Shown piece by piece: positions 35,801-49,400 of a DNA stretch of 64,000 nucleotides (position 1 is its first letter; every line of letters starts with the position of its first letter). Origin of the DNA: Hepsetus odoe (Eukaryota; Chordata; Actinopteri; Characiformes; Hepsetidae); the NCBI GenBank assembly GCA_017165825.1, contig CM029374.1, positions 8,135,847 to 8,199,846 of the forward strand, written 5' to 3'. Position numbers and translations under genes: made by a program. The notes beneath the pieces are model-generated. The model saw nothing but the letters and a program-made list of their open reading frames with translations, did not search any database and had not been told where the DNA came from.

Positions 35801-38800
35801 GGTCACTCTAACAGAGCTTCAGCATTTGGAGAGAGGAGAACCTTCAGAACCACCTCTGCAGCACTCCACCAAACGGGCTTGTAGTCTGATGACAGAAAGA
35901 TTGAACTCTTCAGCCTCAGTGCCAAGAGTTGTCTGAATGTCTGAAAGTAACCAGGCACTGGTCATCCATCCATCCTTACCATCCTTACAGTGAAGCATGG
36001 TGGTGGCAGCATAATGAAGTGGGGATGTTTTTTGCCTGCAGTCCTGTACAGATACATCCTTGATGATAACCTGCTCTAGAGCACTCTGGAGCTCGGACTG
36101 GGTTGAAGGTTAATCTTCTAACAGGACAATGACCATAAGCATACAGCCAAGATAATGAAGGAGTGGCTTCAGGACAACTCTTCCAGGAGTGTCCTTGAGT
36201 GGCCCAGGCTTGAACCCAATTGAACATCTCTGGAAAGATCTGTAAATGGCTTTTTTACCAACGCTCCCCTTTCAGCCTGAAGGAGTGCCAAGTAACAACA
36301 TTCTCAAAAAGACTTGAGGCTGCTACTAAAGGTGCTTCAACAAAGTATTAAGCATAGGCTCTGAATACTTATGTACGTTTGTTTATTTTTAATACATTTG
36401 CAAAAGCAAACTTTTTTTAATGCATCACAAGGTTGACTCCCTTCACAAGTTAGTTTATTTATTTATTTATCTATTTATTAATGAATTTAAAATTATGCCC
36501 GTTTATACAGGTAGCTCCATGCCATCTTCTGGGGGTCAGATTTAGGTAAATGTCCTCCATGAACTCAAGAAGTATAAGACAAAGACAATAGTAAATGGAC
36601 GTTTACTATACATCATATATCTGCTTTGAGCTGCTGCCACTAACTAGACTAACAAATGCTCCACTAACTCAACAAGGTACCACTATAAGGTAATTGAACT
36701 TCCAGTTACAGACTCTAATGGACCTCTTTTATATTAACTCATACTTTACCAGAACTCCTTACTAAATCAATCAATTAACTTTAAAATGTACTTTTGCTTT
36801 CTTTTCTTTCTTGATTATCTTGGGTCAACCAGAGGAGGACATGTTCCCCTTTTGAGTCTTGGTTCAATAGGGTTTTTCTTGCCTCTGTGGGATTCTGTAA
36901 AGCTGCTTTGTAACAATCTGCTTTAGGGCTATTTAAATAAAACTTGATATGGCACTGAAAAAAACAAAAATCTTTTGTCTAAAAACTGAGTTTAACAATT
37001 TTAACATCAAATACCATTTATCCATTTTAACTTCTCAGTAGCTTGGGCTGTCCAATCTGATATGAACAGAATCCAGTCTTGTGAAAGTGACATTCTTGTC
37101 ATTGCGAGGTCACAGCACAGCACACAGTGAACCACAACAAAATTGCACCTCTGCATTTAACCCATGCAAACACCATGCAGCAGTGGGCAGTTCTGAAAGC
37201 GCCCGGGAGCAGTGACGGGGACGTTACCTTGTTTCTTTGCCTTTTGGCTAAGATCAATTGGGCAGCGGTGGCCTAGTGGTTAGGGAGGTGCCCCCACATT
37301 GGAAGATTGTGGGTTCGATTCCCTCACCAGTAGGTTGCCCTGAGGTACCCTTGAGCGAGGTACCGTCCCTGTCACTGCTCTCCGGGCACTTTAAATAGCT
37401 GCCCACTGCTGCACGGTGTTTGTGTGCATGGGTTAAATGCAGAGGTCCAATTTCGTTGTGGTTCACTGTGTGCTGTGCTGTGACCTTGCAATGACAAGGG
37501 TTGTCACTTTCGCTTTCACTCCCCCCCCCCCCTTCAAATGTACCTCAGGACTTACCTACTGGTGACAATTTTCCGATCCAGGGCCAACTCCCTAACTAGG
37601 CCATCGCTGCCTTCAGGAGAGGTCCCCCCCCCCCCCCCCCACCCCCAATCACACTTAGGCAGTTTAGCCTTGATGGAGTGTGAACATCTAATTAGATGGA
37701 GGATAGTCTCCTCCATCTAATTAGATGTTACTTTTTACATAGTTTCAGATTACCATTGTTTAAGGCATTATTAATGCCACTTTGCCCTCAATAACATAAG
37801 GAGATTCATATCATACTTGACTCAATATGGCACCCTGCTCCTGGTACAATTCATGGTTATCTTTCCTCTTATTTACCAAAATGCTCTAGTATCCATGGCT
37901 GCCTGAATGAAATTCAAGTCCCCATGCTGGTCTACAGACTGAGTTCTGAATATCTACTATTTAGACTTTTTCATTCATTATCCTCTTCTAAGGAACATGG
38001 TCAGGCATTGCCATTTTTAAATGAAAGACCATTTCAGTCCACATTTTCTTATTTATAGCAATCAAAGCAGATGTGCATCCTGTATCATGTGCTCCACAAA
38101 GTAAAACTGACATTTTATTGCACCTTTTTAAATCTAGTGAGACAAAATAAAAGTGAAATGAAAGTGACTACTTGCCAATGTGAGCACTCAGCACAGCACA
38201 CATTGAACCATGTAAAAAGTAACTTCTGCATTTAATGCATACACACACCATGCAGCAGTGGGCAACCCCATCAAGCGCCCGGGGTGGAATAACGGATGGT
38301 ACCTCAGGGCAACCTGCTGGTTCAGGATTTGAAACAATGACCTTCCGATTCTGGCACCTAAAAAATGCAAGTAGTAGTTGTTTCTATGCTCAGGGATTAC
38401 CTACAGACTTTGTTTTGAACTGGAAATCCATTTTAAATGTGCTAGAAGTTTATATAGTTGCACCATCCAGTTACATTTTACACTAAACTTAAGTGCGATG
38501 ATATTATTTTGATGCTGCAAGTAGCTAGAAGTGAAAGTAATGTCAGTAATTAAATGTTTTAAGTTTGTTTATGATGTTTATGATGATTACTTAAATCATT
38601 GTTCACTTGCTTTATTTCAGATTTCAAGTCCAGCTGCTTATCTGGTAACTCCAAAGTAGAGCGTACCTTTTCTCTTCCCTCAAATCCATCTCTCCCTGGG
38701 TCCTTCCTGCTGCCTTCTTACCCTATGGCTAGTCTACCAAGTGTCCAGCTGAGTCCCACCCTCCCCCATAGATGCCATGCTGACTCCCCTCTCTCCATGT

Positions 38801-41800
38801 CCAACACTTGGCCCAGCAAGCAAGAAATGACCCCCCGTCATAGGGACCCAAGCCCTTGGAAACATAATATTGGTGAGTATATAATTTTTGTATTTTAGCA
38901 AGATTTGCATAACTTTCTTCTAAATCTGAAACTTGATTCTGCACATGAAGTTTATCATATCTAATCAAGCAGTAGTACAGCCAAAATCATGTGGACAGCC
39001 TCCTTGTTATTGAGTTTAGGTGTTTCAGTGACACTAGTTTGTTAATTAATTCCTGTATAAAAATCCAGCACATAGGCATGCAATCTCCACTGTCAGACTA
39101 TGGCTGTTCAGTGAAGAGCTTCATGACTTTGAACTTGGTACTATCATGGGTTGCCACTTTTACCACAAAAATAGGTCAGCTGCAAAGCATTGCAATATGC
39201 GGTGAGGCTTGCTTAAGCACTGTGACAAACCAAAAAAAAAAAAAAAACTACAGCTGTATGGGGATATTTCAGTTGGAAGTGCTAGCAAAAATCCCAGTGA
39301 ATAATTTGTCAAAGTATATAGTTCCAGAAGAGACCAAAAATATTGACAAGAATTACATTATTTAATTTGTTTTTTATTAAATTTGTTTTGGACTCCCACC
39401 TATCTCAACTATGTATTAGGTAAGTTCTTTTAAGTTAAGCATTTAAGTTAAGGCAGCGGTGGCCTAGTGGTTAGGGAGGTGCCCCCACATTGGAAGATTG
39501 TGGGTTCGATTCCCTCACCAGTAGGTTGCCATGAGGTACCCTTGAGCAAGGTACCATCCCCGTTACTGCTCTCCGGGTGCTTTCAATAGCTGCCCCCTGC
39601 TGCATGTGTGTGTATGGGTGAAACACAAAGGTTTAATTTTGTGTTGTGCTGTGCTGCATTTCACAATGACAGGGGTTGTCACTTTCACTATGACTTTGGG
39701 AAACTGGATATTACAGCCTGACTAGAAAGGACAGAATCGAGAACACCCAGAGACAACAAACACCACCGTCAACAAACCTGAGTGATCGTGTGATAGTGGT
39801 TGTCCAGCAGCACCAACATACCAATTTACTATAATTTTCTGCATCTGTAAACCCTTGGATCTGCACCTTTTAACTAATAAGATTAATTATTAAAATCCTG
39901 ACTAAATAAGTACGTTTTTAGCCTAGACTGAGAGTGTGTCTGAGGCCTGGACAGTATCTGAAAGACTGCAGGGGGTGCTTTGTATGAAAAGGCTCTTCCC
40001 CTATTGTTGTTTTCAAAATTCTGGAAATTGTTAGAAAGCTAGCACCTTGCAATCTAAGAGATCATGGGGGTTCATAACTAGAAATAAGCTTGGAAAGATA
40101 ATCAGAAGCGAGGCCATTTAGGGCTTTGTAAGTTAGTAGTAAAATTTTTATAGTCAATGCGGAATTTCACAGGAAGCCAGTGGAGTCTAAATAATGTCTG
40201 ACTTCTCTTTCTTTTGGCTGCTGCTGTTTAGGGGTTGCCACACCGGCTCAACCTTCTCCATTTCTTCCAGTCATCTGCATCTTCCTGCTTCAACCAACCT
40301 CCTGCATGTCCTCTCTCACAATGTCCATAAACCTTCTCTTTGGAAAAAAAAATCTATTTTAGTAATATTTTCAATGTGTGTATCTAGAGATAGATCTGAG
40401 GCAATTGTGACACCCAGGCATTTGACAGTGGGTTTAAGATTAGCTGTAAAATTATTCTAGCATTAAACCTGAAAGTTTGTCTCTAGCAATTTTAGGACAT
40501 AGCAAAAGACCTCTGTCTTATCAGAATTTGTCATAAGAAAGTTGAATGACATCACCTCGTATTTCTCTTATACAAGCAATAGCTTCTGCATGTTGTATTG
40601 GTGAAATTTTCATCTGAATTTTTGATGCCCAACCTAGGTTATGATGTCATTACTTCTTTACCTGCACTCTTAGGTGTTGCACTTCCACTTGGCTCTGGAA
40701 TGCCCAACTGTAATTTCATAATACATACTCTAGTACTTTTTTTTTACTGATTTCTTTATCCAGGTCCCTGGGAGCAGTGATGAGGATGGTACCTTTCTCA
40801 AGCGCAACCAACTGGATTGGGATTCCAACCCATCACCTCCTGATTCTGGGGCCTAGTCCCTAACCATTAGGCCACTAGATATCAGACTATTATTAGTTTA
40901 ACAATCATACTAGCTGGAAATTCCTGCATAACAACAACAAAACCGTCAGCCTTAAATGTTCCAATACTTTTGCAAACTTGAAAAACTGGGTGGTCAGATG
41001 CAAAAAAATGCGGTGTTTTATTTGAGGTATTTAAATGTAAATACCAAGAGAAAAGATGGGAATTTGACCTCTCATTTGTATTTTGATCTCAAACCCAGGT
41101 ATCTGTAGTTCATAGCAAACACAATTTTGTAATGGCCTTTTTATCTCTCTCTGGATCTTTGTGTTTGTGTAAGTACTAATGACAGCACATTGTAGGCTTA
41201 TTGGTTGCCAATTGGTTAGGCCCCTGTCCCCATGATTGGAGGATTGTGGGTTTGAGTCCCATGCCTCAAGGTAGTGCAAGGTACCACCCCCAGCACTACT
41301 CACTAGCCACTAATTGCATGGCTGGCCACTGCCTTTAACTTTTTTCTTTAATTTATATTGATATGATGTTCTATGTTTAATTTTGCATGCTATTGAGTTT
41401 TTTTTTTTTGTTTGTTTTTTTTTACCTGTTATTTTAAAGAAAATTTTTAAGTATTAAAATATTTAGTTATGGAGTGAAATACCCTTTTTATCTTGAAATG
41501 GAATAACTTTGGCTGTAGACTGTGGTGATTACTTTATAGCCACCACACTCAGACATTACATTTGTTTCAGTTTTTAGTAATAAACTGGGCAGAATAGGAA
41601 AAATAGCTAATCCTCAAATAAGTGTAATTTATCAATACACTCGGTTTATATCAGTGAGATTCATGCATGAATATATAGCAGTATATTGTATTACTCTGTG
41701 CCTATTTGTTTTTGCTGTGGATACCCAACATATGATAAGTACTTTGTTTTTATGCAGGCAAGTTAAACTCCAGCAGGTGTTCACCAATGCCTGTGCAAAC

Positions 41801-42770
41801 TTCTCGTGCAAGCGCCACATCAACGTCATGTCCTCATCCTCAGATCCTGAGAGGAATTAGATCATCTCCACCTACTTGTCCAGTCTCAAAGCAATCTCTG
41901 CATGATGGGTCATGGCAAGGTCAGCCTGGTAGGAGTCTTCACCTGGAACTTTCTGCCATGAACCTGCAGCATACAGATGAGGAGCCAGTGGACAAGGAGG
42001 AGGTGACCAGGAAGTTGTTCTCTATATAAATAAGTGTTTACATGAAGCACCTAACTAGCTTTCAGATTCATGGAGCAGAAGGCTCATATAAACTTTGTTG
42101 TTGTCAACTTATTATTTTATTGTATTCTGTTTGTTTGCCATTTATATAGCACATTTGTTCTTTGCGGTTAAAAAAGAAACAAATGTTATTATTGCTTGGT
42201 ATTTATTTTTTAGATGATGAACTCTTTGCGGTCTTTGCGCAACAGTGCAGCCAAGAAACGTGCAAAAGTTAGTGGCTCTGAGCCAGATACAGGAAGCCCA
42301 GACTCAGCAGTTAAGCTTGAGCCAACTTTAGATTTATCCCACAAGACCAAATCATCTCTGACCAGCCCGTTGAGTGAGAGCAGCTTATCCAGTCTGTGTT
42401 CCCATACAGTTCCCATTACCAATGGCACCAAGAGTAGGTAGGCTGGGTTTCTTTTTTTCTTCTTTCTTTATATGTTAAATCTATTTAAATATTGACTGTC
42501 TGTATTTGTTATAGTACAATTCTTCGTTAAGCGTTAATCATGCCACATAACACCTTTTGCTTTGTGATTTGACATGCAACACCCCAAAAGTCACTCAACT
42601 TTGCACTTTGTTTTGACTCCTTAACCTCTAAATAAGTGTCATCAGCTGCAACCGTACTGTAGTGTGTGGCACATTTAACATAAAATGCTACTTAGCACAG
42701 ATACTGCAGACTGAAACGCCAGACAAGTTAAAACATTTCCATATGCATCTATATTAATAATAATAATAAC

Positions 42771-42807
<37 letters not shown>

Positions 42808-43358
42808 AATAATAGTAATTTGTAGACATTTTTAAATATGTGGAATCTGATCTTGAGTGTCAAAATTTAGATTTATATTTACATTTATTGGAAGGTGTAA
42901 ATGCAGAGTAGTAGAGGTAGAAGAAACAACAGTGTTTCAGCATTTGATCATAAAGTCAAGTGCAGAGTCAATAAAAGTATAAAGTTTCATAAACTGCATT
43001 TTAATATTTCAGTAATAAATAGCCATGAATTGCAACTGTAATATAAGGTTGAAATAAGTAGGTAAAATATGGAAAATTAACATAACTTTTTCATCATTAA
43101 CCCTTCCAAAATGACTGGTTAATTTAACCATGTTTAGCTCCTCTGTGCCCCACTCAGTCTTTAACCATGCTCTGCAGAATTGTTTGCCCATAGCTAACTA
43201 ATCGGAAATTTTTACTTGCATTTCCAACCGCTGGTAAGCAATGCAAACAGAGGTTCTTTTAAAATCATATGTTGCTCAGAATTGTTAACAAGAGAGGGAA
43301 AAGTCTGGCCTTTATATTATTATAGTTGTATTGGAACAAAAGTGCCGAGGGAGCATTT

Positions 43359-43403
<45 letters not shown>

Positions 43404-46400
43404 TTCCACTGGTATCCATCTTATAGAGGCAACCATCAATTCTCATGCACTTCTCACTTGGCACTGAAGTGTATTCATTGGTTCTGAAGGACTGGCACAG
43501 AAATTAACCAGTTTAACTACATATTCAATTTAGAACTGGTTGAGTAAAATGAATTTATGAAAAAAAAAATTTTTTATCCATATCTCTTCTGGTTTTTTTG
43601 ATACGCAAGTCTATTGGAACTAAAGCCTTACTGAAGTCCACACTTTCCTTTTGAAAATATGACTAAAATTAAGAGTACAAATATAAAGTTCCAGGAATCT
43701 GAAAATGTTAGATTAAGCAGTGACCATAAGTGCTCAAAGATTTCACAAACATTTTATTATTAATTCAAGATCTGAATCTGCAACTTCTCCTCTGCACTTT
43801 TTCACACTTTAAAAACTTCTGCTTTTCCACATTTTTTGTGAAATTGACCTTGTTTTAGCTTTTAACATTTTAACCTTCTTAATGCTTGTATTTTGATCAC
43901 AGTTTGAATGTACCATTTTTTTAAATTGTAGATAAAATAATACTTTTATACACTATGCCTTACCCATTTGGCAACAACAGAATCAAAATGCTGGAATCAA
44001 GAAGATATGTTACATTATTGAATTCCTCATTGCAGCCATGGGAACTCACACATTTCTAGAGTGTCATCAGGCAAACAGAAGAATCTTTCCTCAATAGATT
44101 CAAGTTCTCAAGGTATGCTGACAGAGGATTTTTTTTTTCTTACCATCTAATTACAACCTAGTGAACACTTCTTTTTTTTCTGCACTGTAGAGTCAGGTGT
44201 GTATAAATTCCTAAAGTGAGTTTAATTTGCAGGTGTGAAACAGCAGCAACAGATTCTTTCTAATGTAAGTGTAGTTGCTCAGAGATTTGTCTACTCTAAT
44301 GGACCTACAGAGGAAGAGAAGTCCAGAGAACTAGTGTCGTGTCCTCAGGTTAGACCTTCAGGTTGTGAGACTGTCCGTGCTTTAAGGCATGTGAACGGTA
44401 AGTTCACTCTTTGGAAGTTAAGTGTGAATTCATTGGAGGATTTTCTTTCACTCTTAACAGGCACCCCCTTGGTTCTGTCTTTCAGATTCTCAGTTACAGA
44501 GTACCAGGGATACATCGGCAGCTAAAATGTCAGAGGGAGTAGTTGCTCAAGGTCACTGTAATCTCCCTGCTTCTTCTTGTGTTATCAAAACATTTTTTTA
44601 AATCTGAAATCACAAGACAATGTCGTGTGTTTGTGCTTATGCATATAATTGTATTATTTTTATTTATTTTAATGAAAAGTAAAAGCCACTATTCTTGTCA
44701 TTGTGAAACACGGCACAGCACACAGTGAAACACAATGAAATTAAAGCTCTGCATTTAACCCATACACTCACACGTGCAACATTTTTTTATTTTTTGCATT
44801 GGATTAATTTTTAAATGTTCACTCTTATGAACATTCTTAAAATAAATAAATTGAGGTTAATATATATTATTTCAAATCTGCAACCCCCTGCTCCCACCCT
44901 CTTTTCATCTCAGGTATTTTTGGTTCTATTGCCCTTCCCACACACCATAGTGTGGCAGTATGTCCTGAACAGGAAGATTCTGCACATGAAAGCAAAGTCT
45001 TCTGGGAACCACCACCTGGAGTCTGTGGATATGCTGTTTCTTCTGTTCATGCTGATTCACACAGAAATCATGAGTCAGAGGAATCTGTGGTAAGGCATAA
45101 TCTGTGCTTGCTTTTTTTTTTTATTGCCCAATCAAGCAATTTTTGATTCACTTATAAAGTGCCTTCTGCGTGTGGTCTGTATTCCAGCAGTTAATTTAAC
45201 AGAGAGTTAATTATTTTAAAATATCTTCTTAATTTCAGAAATGGCATATGTTGTGAACTTAATATGCCATTATATTTCACACTAATTTACTACAGTTTAA
45301 TTCTGTATTTTGTTTCATATTCATTAACTGAGATCAACTGATCAACTGACTCACTACAGCCATGTTATGCAATTAAATTTTTTTTTCAATCAGAACAGTA
45401 ACTAGTGCCATATTCTTCATTTTTATGCATTAAATTATTGCAATTTTCCATGACCTTTTTACATTTTAAATTTTCAGTTTTGCTTTCCTACTTTATGATG
45501 AAGATATATATGAATTTTTGCAAACACTCAAAATATTCTAAAATTGTACATGAATATAAAGAAAACATGATTTTCAAAAATCCAAAAATTAGATACACAG
45601 AACTAGTTTAATAAATTAGAGAAAATATTACTTTTTATTGAGGAAAATTAGATAAATTAACATACAGTGCCTTGCAAAAGTATTCACCCACCTTGGCATT
45701 TTTCATGATTTGTTGCCTCACAACCTGGAATTAAAATGGATTGTTTGAGAGTTTGCACCATTTCATTTACAGAACATGCTTACAGCTTTGAAGGTGTATA
45801 TTATTATTATTATTTTTTTTTTTGACAAACAGGACAAAATAACAGAAAACTTAAGTGTGCATAACTGTTTAGTGCTTTGTAGAGCCACCTTTTGCAGCAA
45901 TTACAGCTTCAAGTTGCTTTGGATAAGTCTCTAAGCTTGCCACATCTTGCCACTGGGATTTTTGCCCATTCCTCAAGGCAAAACTGCTCCAGCTCCTTCA
46001 TATTGGATGATCACAGATTCTCTATTGGATTGAGGTCTGGACTTTGACTGGGCCATTCCAACACATTTAAATGTTTCCCCTTAAATCACTCGAGTGTTGC
46101 TTTAGCCGTATGCTTCAGGTCATTGCAGACTGACACAGGTTTTGCTCAAAAATATCCGTTTTTAGCATCATCCATCTTTCCCTCGGCAGGGTTGGTTTGC
46201 CAGTCCCTGCTGCTGAAAAACATTTCCATAGCATTATGCTGCCATCACCATGTGTCACTGTGGCGATGGTGTTCTTGGGGTGATGGGATGTGTTGGGTTT
46301 AGCATTTTCCTTGGTGTCTGAAGAGTTCAATTTTAGTTTCATCTGACCAGAGCACCTTCCTCCATGCATTTGGGGAGTTGCCCACATGCCTTTTGGCAAA

Positions 46401-49400
46401 CTCAAAACATGCCTTCTTATTTTTAACGTTAAGTAATGGCTTTTTTTCTGGCCACTCATAAAGCCCAGCTCTATGGAGTGTACAGCTTATTGTGGTCCTA
46501 TGGACAGATACTCCAGTCTCTGCAGACAGTGTCACAGTAAAGTACATTCATCCAATTACAATCAGAGGTAGTAATATATATTAGTATGATCGATGATGCC
46601 GTGTGAGCAATAGCAATGGTGAGTCTAGTACTTTGTGTTTAATACAGTATTATAGCAAACACTGTATAAAGCAACATCTACAATAAAGTGTAGAGTGCAA
46701 GGATTAAATACTCAGATAATAATAATCAATATGTTTGCAAAAGCAGCAGCACGATGTAGTTAAATATGTATATGTGTGCGGTGCATGTTTATGTTTCCCA
46801 TCTTGGTAGTTCAGACCTGTATGCTACAGAACCTTTTCCTGTACGACAGGAGTGAGAAGAGTATGTGGGATGGGGGTGTGGGGTCATCCACAATGCTGTT
46901 TGCTTTGGGGATGCAGTGAGTGGTTACGATGCCCTGAACAGAAGGCAGAGAGACTCTGATGATTTTCTCAGAAAGTGGTGATGGTCCTGAAGCACCTTGG
47001 AACAACAATGGTGCTCAGGGTGATGTTGAAAATGTTCTGAGCACACGGCCAGATATGTTTTCTGAACCAGCTGCTTTTCATGGTTTGACTCTCAGCAGAG
47101 ATTTTCACACCTTAGCCGTTGTCAGGAAGAGTGAAAGAAACTGAAGTGAAAGTGACAACCCTTGTCATTGCGAGGTCACAGCACAGCAAGCGTGAACCAC
47201 AACGAAATTGGACCTCTGCATTTAACCCATACACACAAACACCGTGCAGCAGTGGGCAGCTATTGAAAGCACCTGGGGAGCAGTGACGGGGACGGTACCT
47301 TGCTCAGGGGTACCTCAGGGCAACCTACTTATGAGGGAATCAAACCCTCAATCTTCCGATGCGGGGCAACTCCCTAACCACTAGGCCACCGCTGCCCCAG
47401 AGTTCTGACCTGATGATCAGAGAACCTGATCATTAGAAGGAGGGATGGACTTCCTCATCGCCCTGTTGTTTTGCATATCAAACTGTGCGTAGAACTGGTT
47501 CATTGCATCTGGAAGGGAGTCCTCACTACCACAAGCAGGGAGATGTCCTGTAGTTGGTGTGATCTTGGATGCCCTGCCAAATGCTCTTCCAGTGCTGCTG
47601 TAGGTCGCAGCCTTTTTAAACATGTTTCATTTCCACACACAAACTGCTTATATCCGGTTCTTTTCATTTTTCTTTCATGTTAAGGTTGGAACTTTGGCCA
47701 TTCGAATATTACATTTATTACTCCCCAACCATTCTTTAGTTCAAGGATGTGTGTTCATTCTTGATGTTCACATACTTTTTCCACTCACAGATATCTAATA
47801 TTGGACCATTTTCTAATAAATAATAAATCACTAATTAATCTAATAAATCATCATGAACAATAATTTCTCATTTATGTAATTAGGTTCTCTTTATCCACTT
47901 TAGTTTGAAAATCTCAGCTTTCCATTGCCTTTAAAAAGGTGTAACTGGTCTGATAATTTTTAGGAAGATGGCAGACGTCAAATTTATATCCATGCAAATA
48001 TCTCAACTCATGACTTCCCAGGTGATCATTTTCTAGAAATTGACTTTGCTTTTAGATCTCCCACACTCAATGTACCAACTATAAAAAACAAATGTTTGCA
48101 TATCATGTAGATATATCCCTGATCTTTGCATGCAGAGTATTAATTCAATTCAATTCAATTTATTCTTGTATACCGCCTTTTACAACAGAGTTTCCCCAAG
48201 GCACTTTACATTGGTGGTAGATGGTGGAACAGGTTACAGTAATAGAAGTTAAAGCCGGATGACTACAAAGGAGACTTATTAGGAAACTTTGTTTCATTTT
48301 TGAGTGGTCATAATGTTTTGGCTAATTGATGTACACTTGCCGTGTCACTTCTTTTTTTTTTTATTTTATTTTTTTTTTTTAATTAATTAATTTATTTTTT
48401 TAAATACATGTTTCCACACTAATAGTCACTTATGGAGTCCAACTGACCATATAGGTGCACTTTGTAATTTACAGTTATAGGCTGTAATCGATTTTTTTTG
48501 TTAATTTCTTTAAGCTTTTTCATAATTTATCAGGACCCATAAAGGACAACCTGTTTTATGGTGATGGATCATTCTGAGCACGGCAGTGATACTGATACTG
48601 TGAGATGGTAGTGGAGTGTGTGTGTTCATACGTGCATGCATGTGTGCGTGCACATGTGTACATAGATCCAAAATAGGTTAATAAAAAATCTTTTTAAAAG
48701 ATTTTTTTCAGTATTACTCCTGGGCTGAAAGGAGTCCACAAATCAAAAAAGCATTAAATCATATAGTTAAATTACTTTTTTTGTCATAAATCATGTTTGG
48801 CAGTAATGACTAAGGCATTTTTCTCTTTCTAATTAGGCTTTGTGTGTGTATATGTGTATATATACAGTACCGTGCAAATGTTTTAGGCAGGTGTGAAAAA
48901 ATGCTGTAAACAAAGAATGCTTTCAAAAATGGAAGTGTTAATCATTTATTTTCATCAATCAACAAAATGCAGTGAATCAACAAAAGAGAAATCTAAATCA
49001 AATCATTATTTGGTGTGACCACCCTTTGCCTTCAAAACAGCATCAATTCTTCTAGGTACACTTGCACACAGTTTTTGAAGGAACTCGGCTGGTAGGTTGT
49101 TTCAAACATGATTGTGTTTCAACCTACGTGTGACACTGATGATCATTAGCATCTATTTGGTAAAATTGGTTGATCATACACCTGACTATAATCCTACAAA
49201 ATCCCTGTCTTTGTGCAAGTGTAGCAACCTTTTGCTTTGTATTCTCCCATGTAAGTCTGGTTCAAGATGAAGAGGTGAGGTGATTTCCAGCCTGTGGCAT
49301 ACTGTTCTATTATAATATTCTATAATATGCTTTTCTGTTCAATGCCAAGCTTTAAACCAAGAGTTTGCTATTAATATATTATTTTCTATTTTTATTGTAT

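Larger units (their letters stand above)
42438..44035. other. TOGARAM1 intron with simple repeats only
   Basis: Holds a (TTA/TAA)n microsatellite and a 36-base A run, otherwise AT-rich unique-looking DNA. Confidence 0.55.

Noticed and set aside
43363..43398. Poly-A run as the tail of a processed pseudogene
   Set aside because: No gene-like sequence was recognised immediately upstream on the plus strand or downstream on the minus strand.
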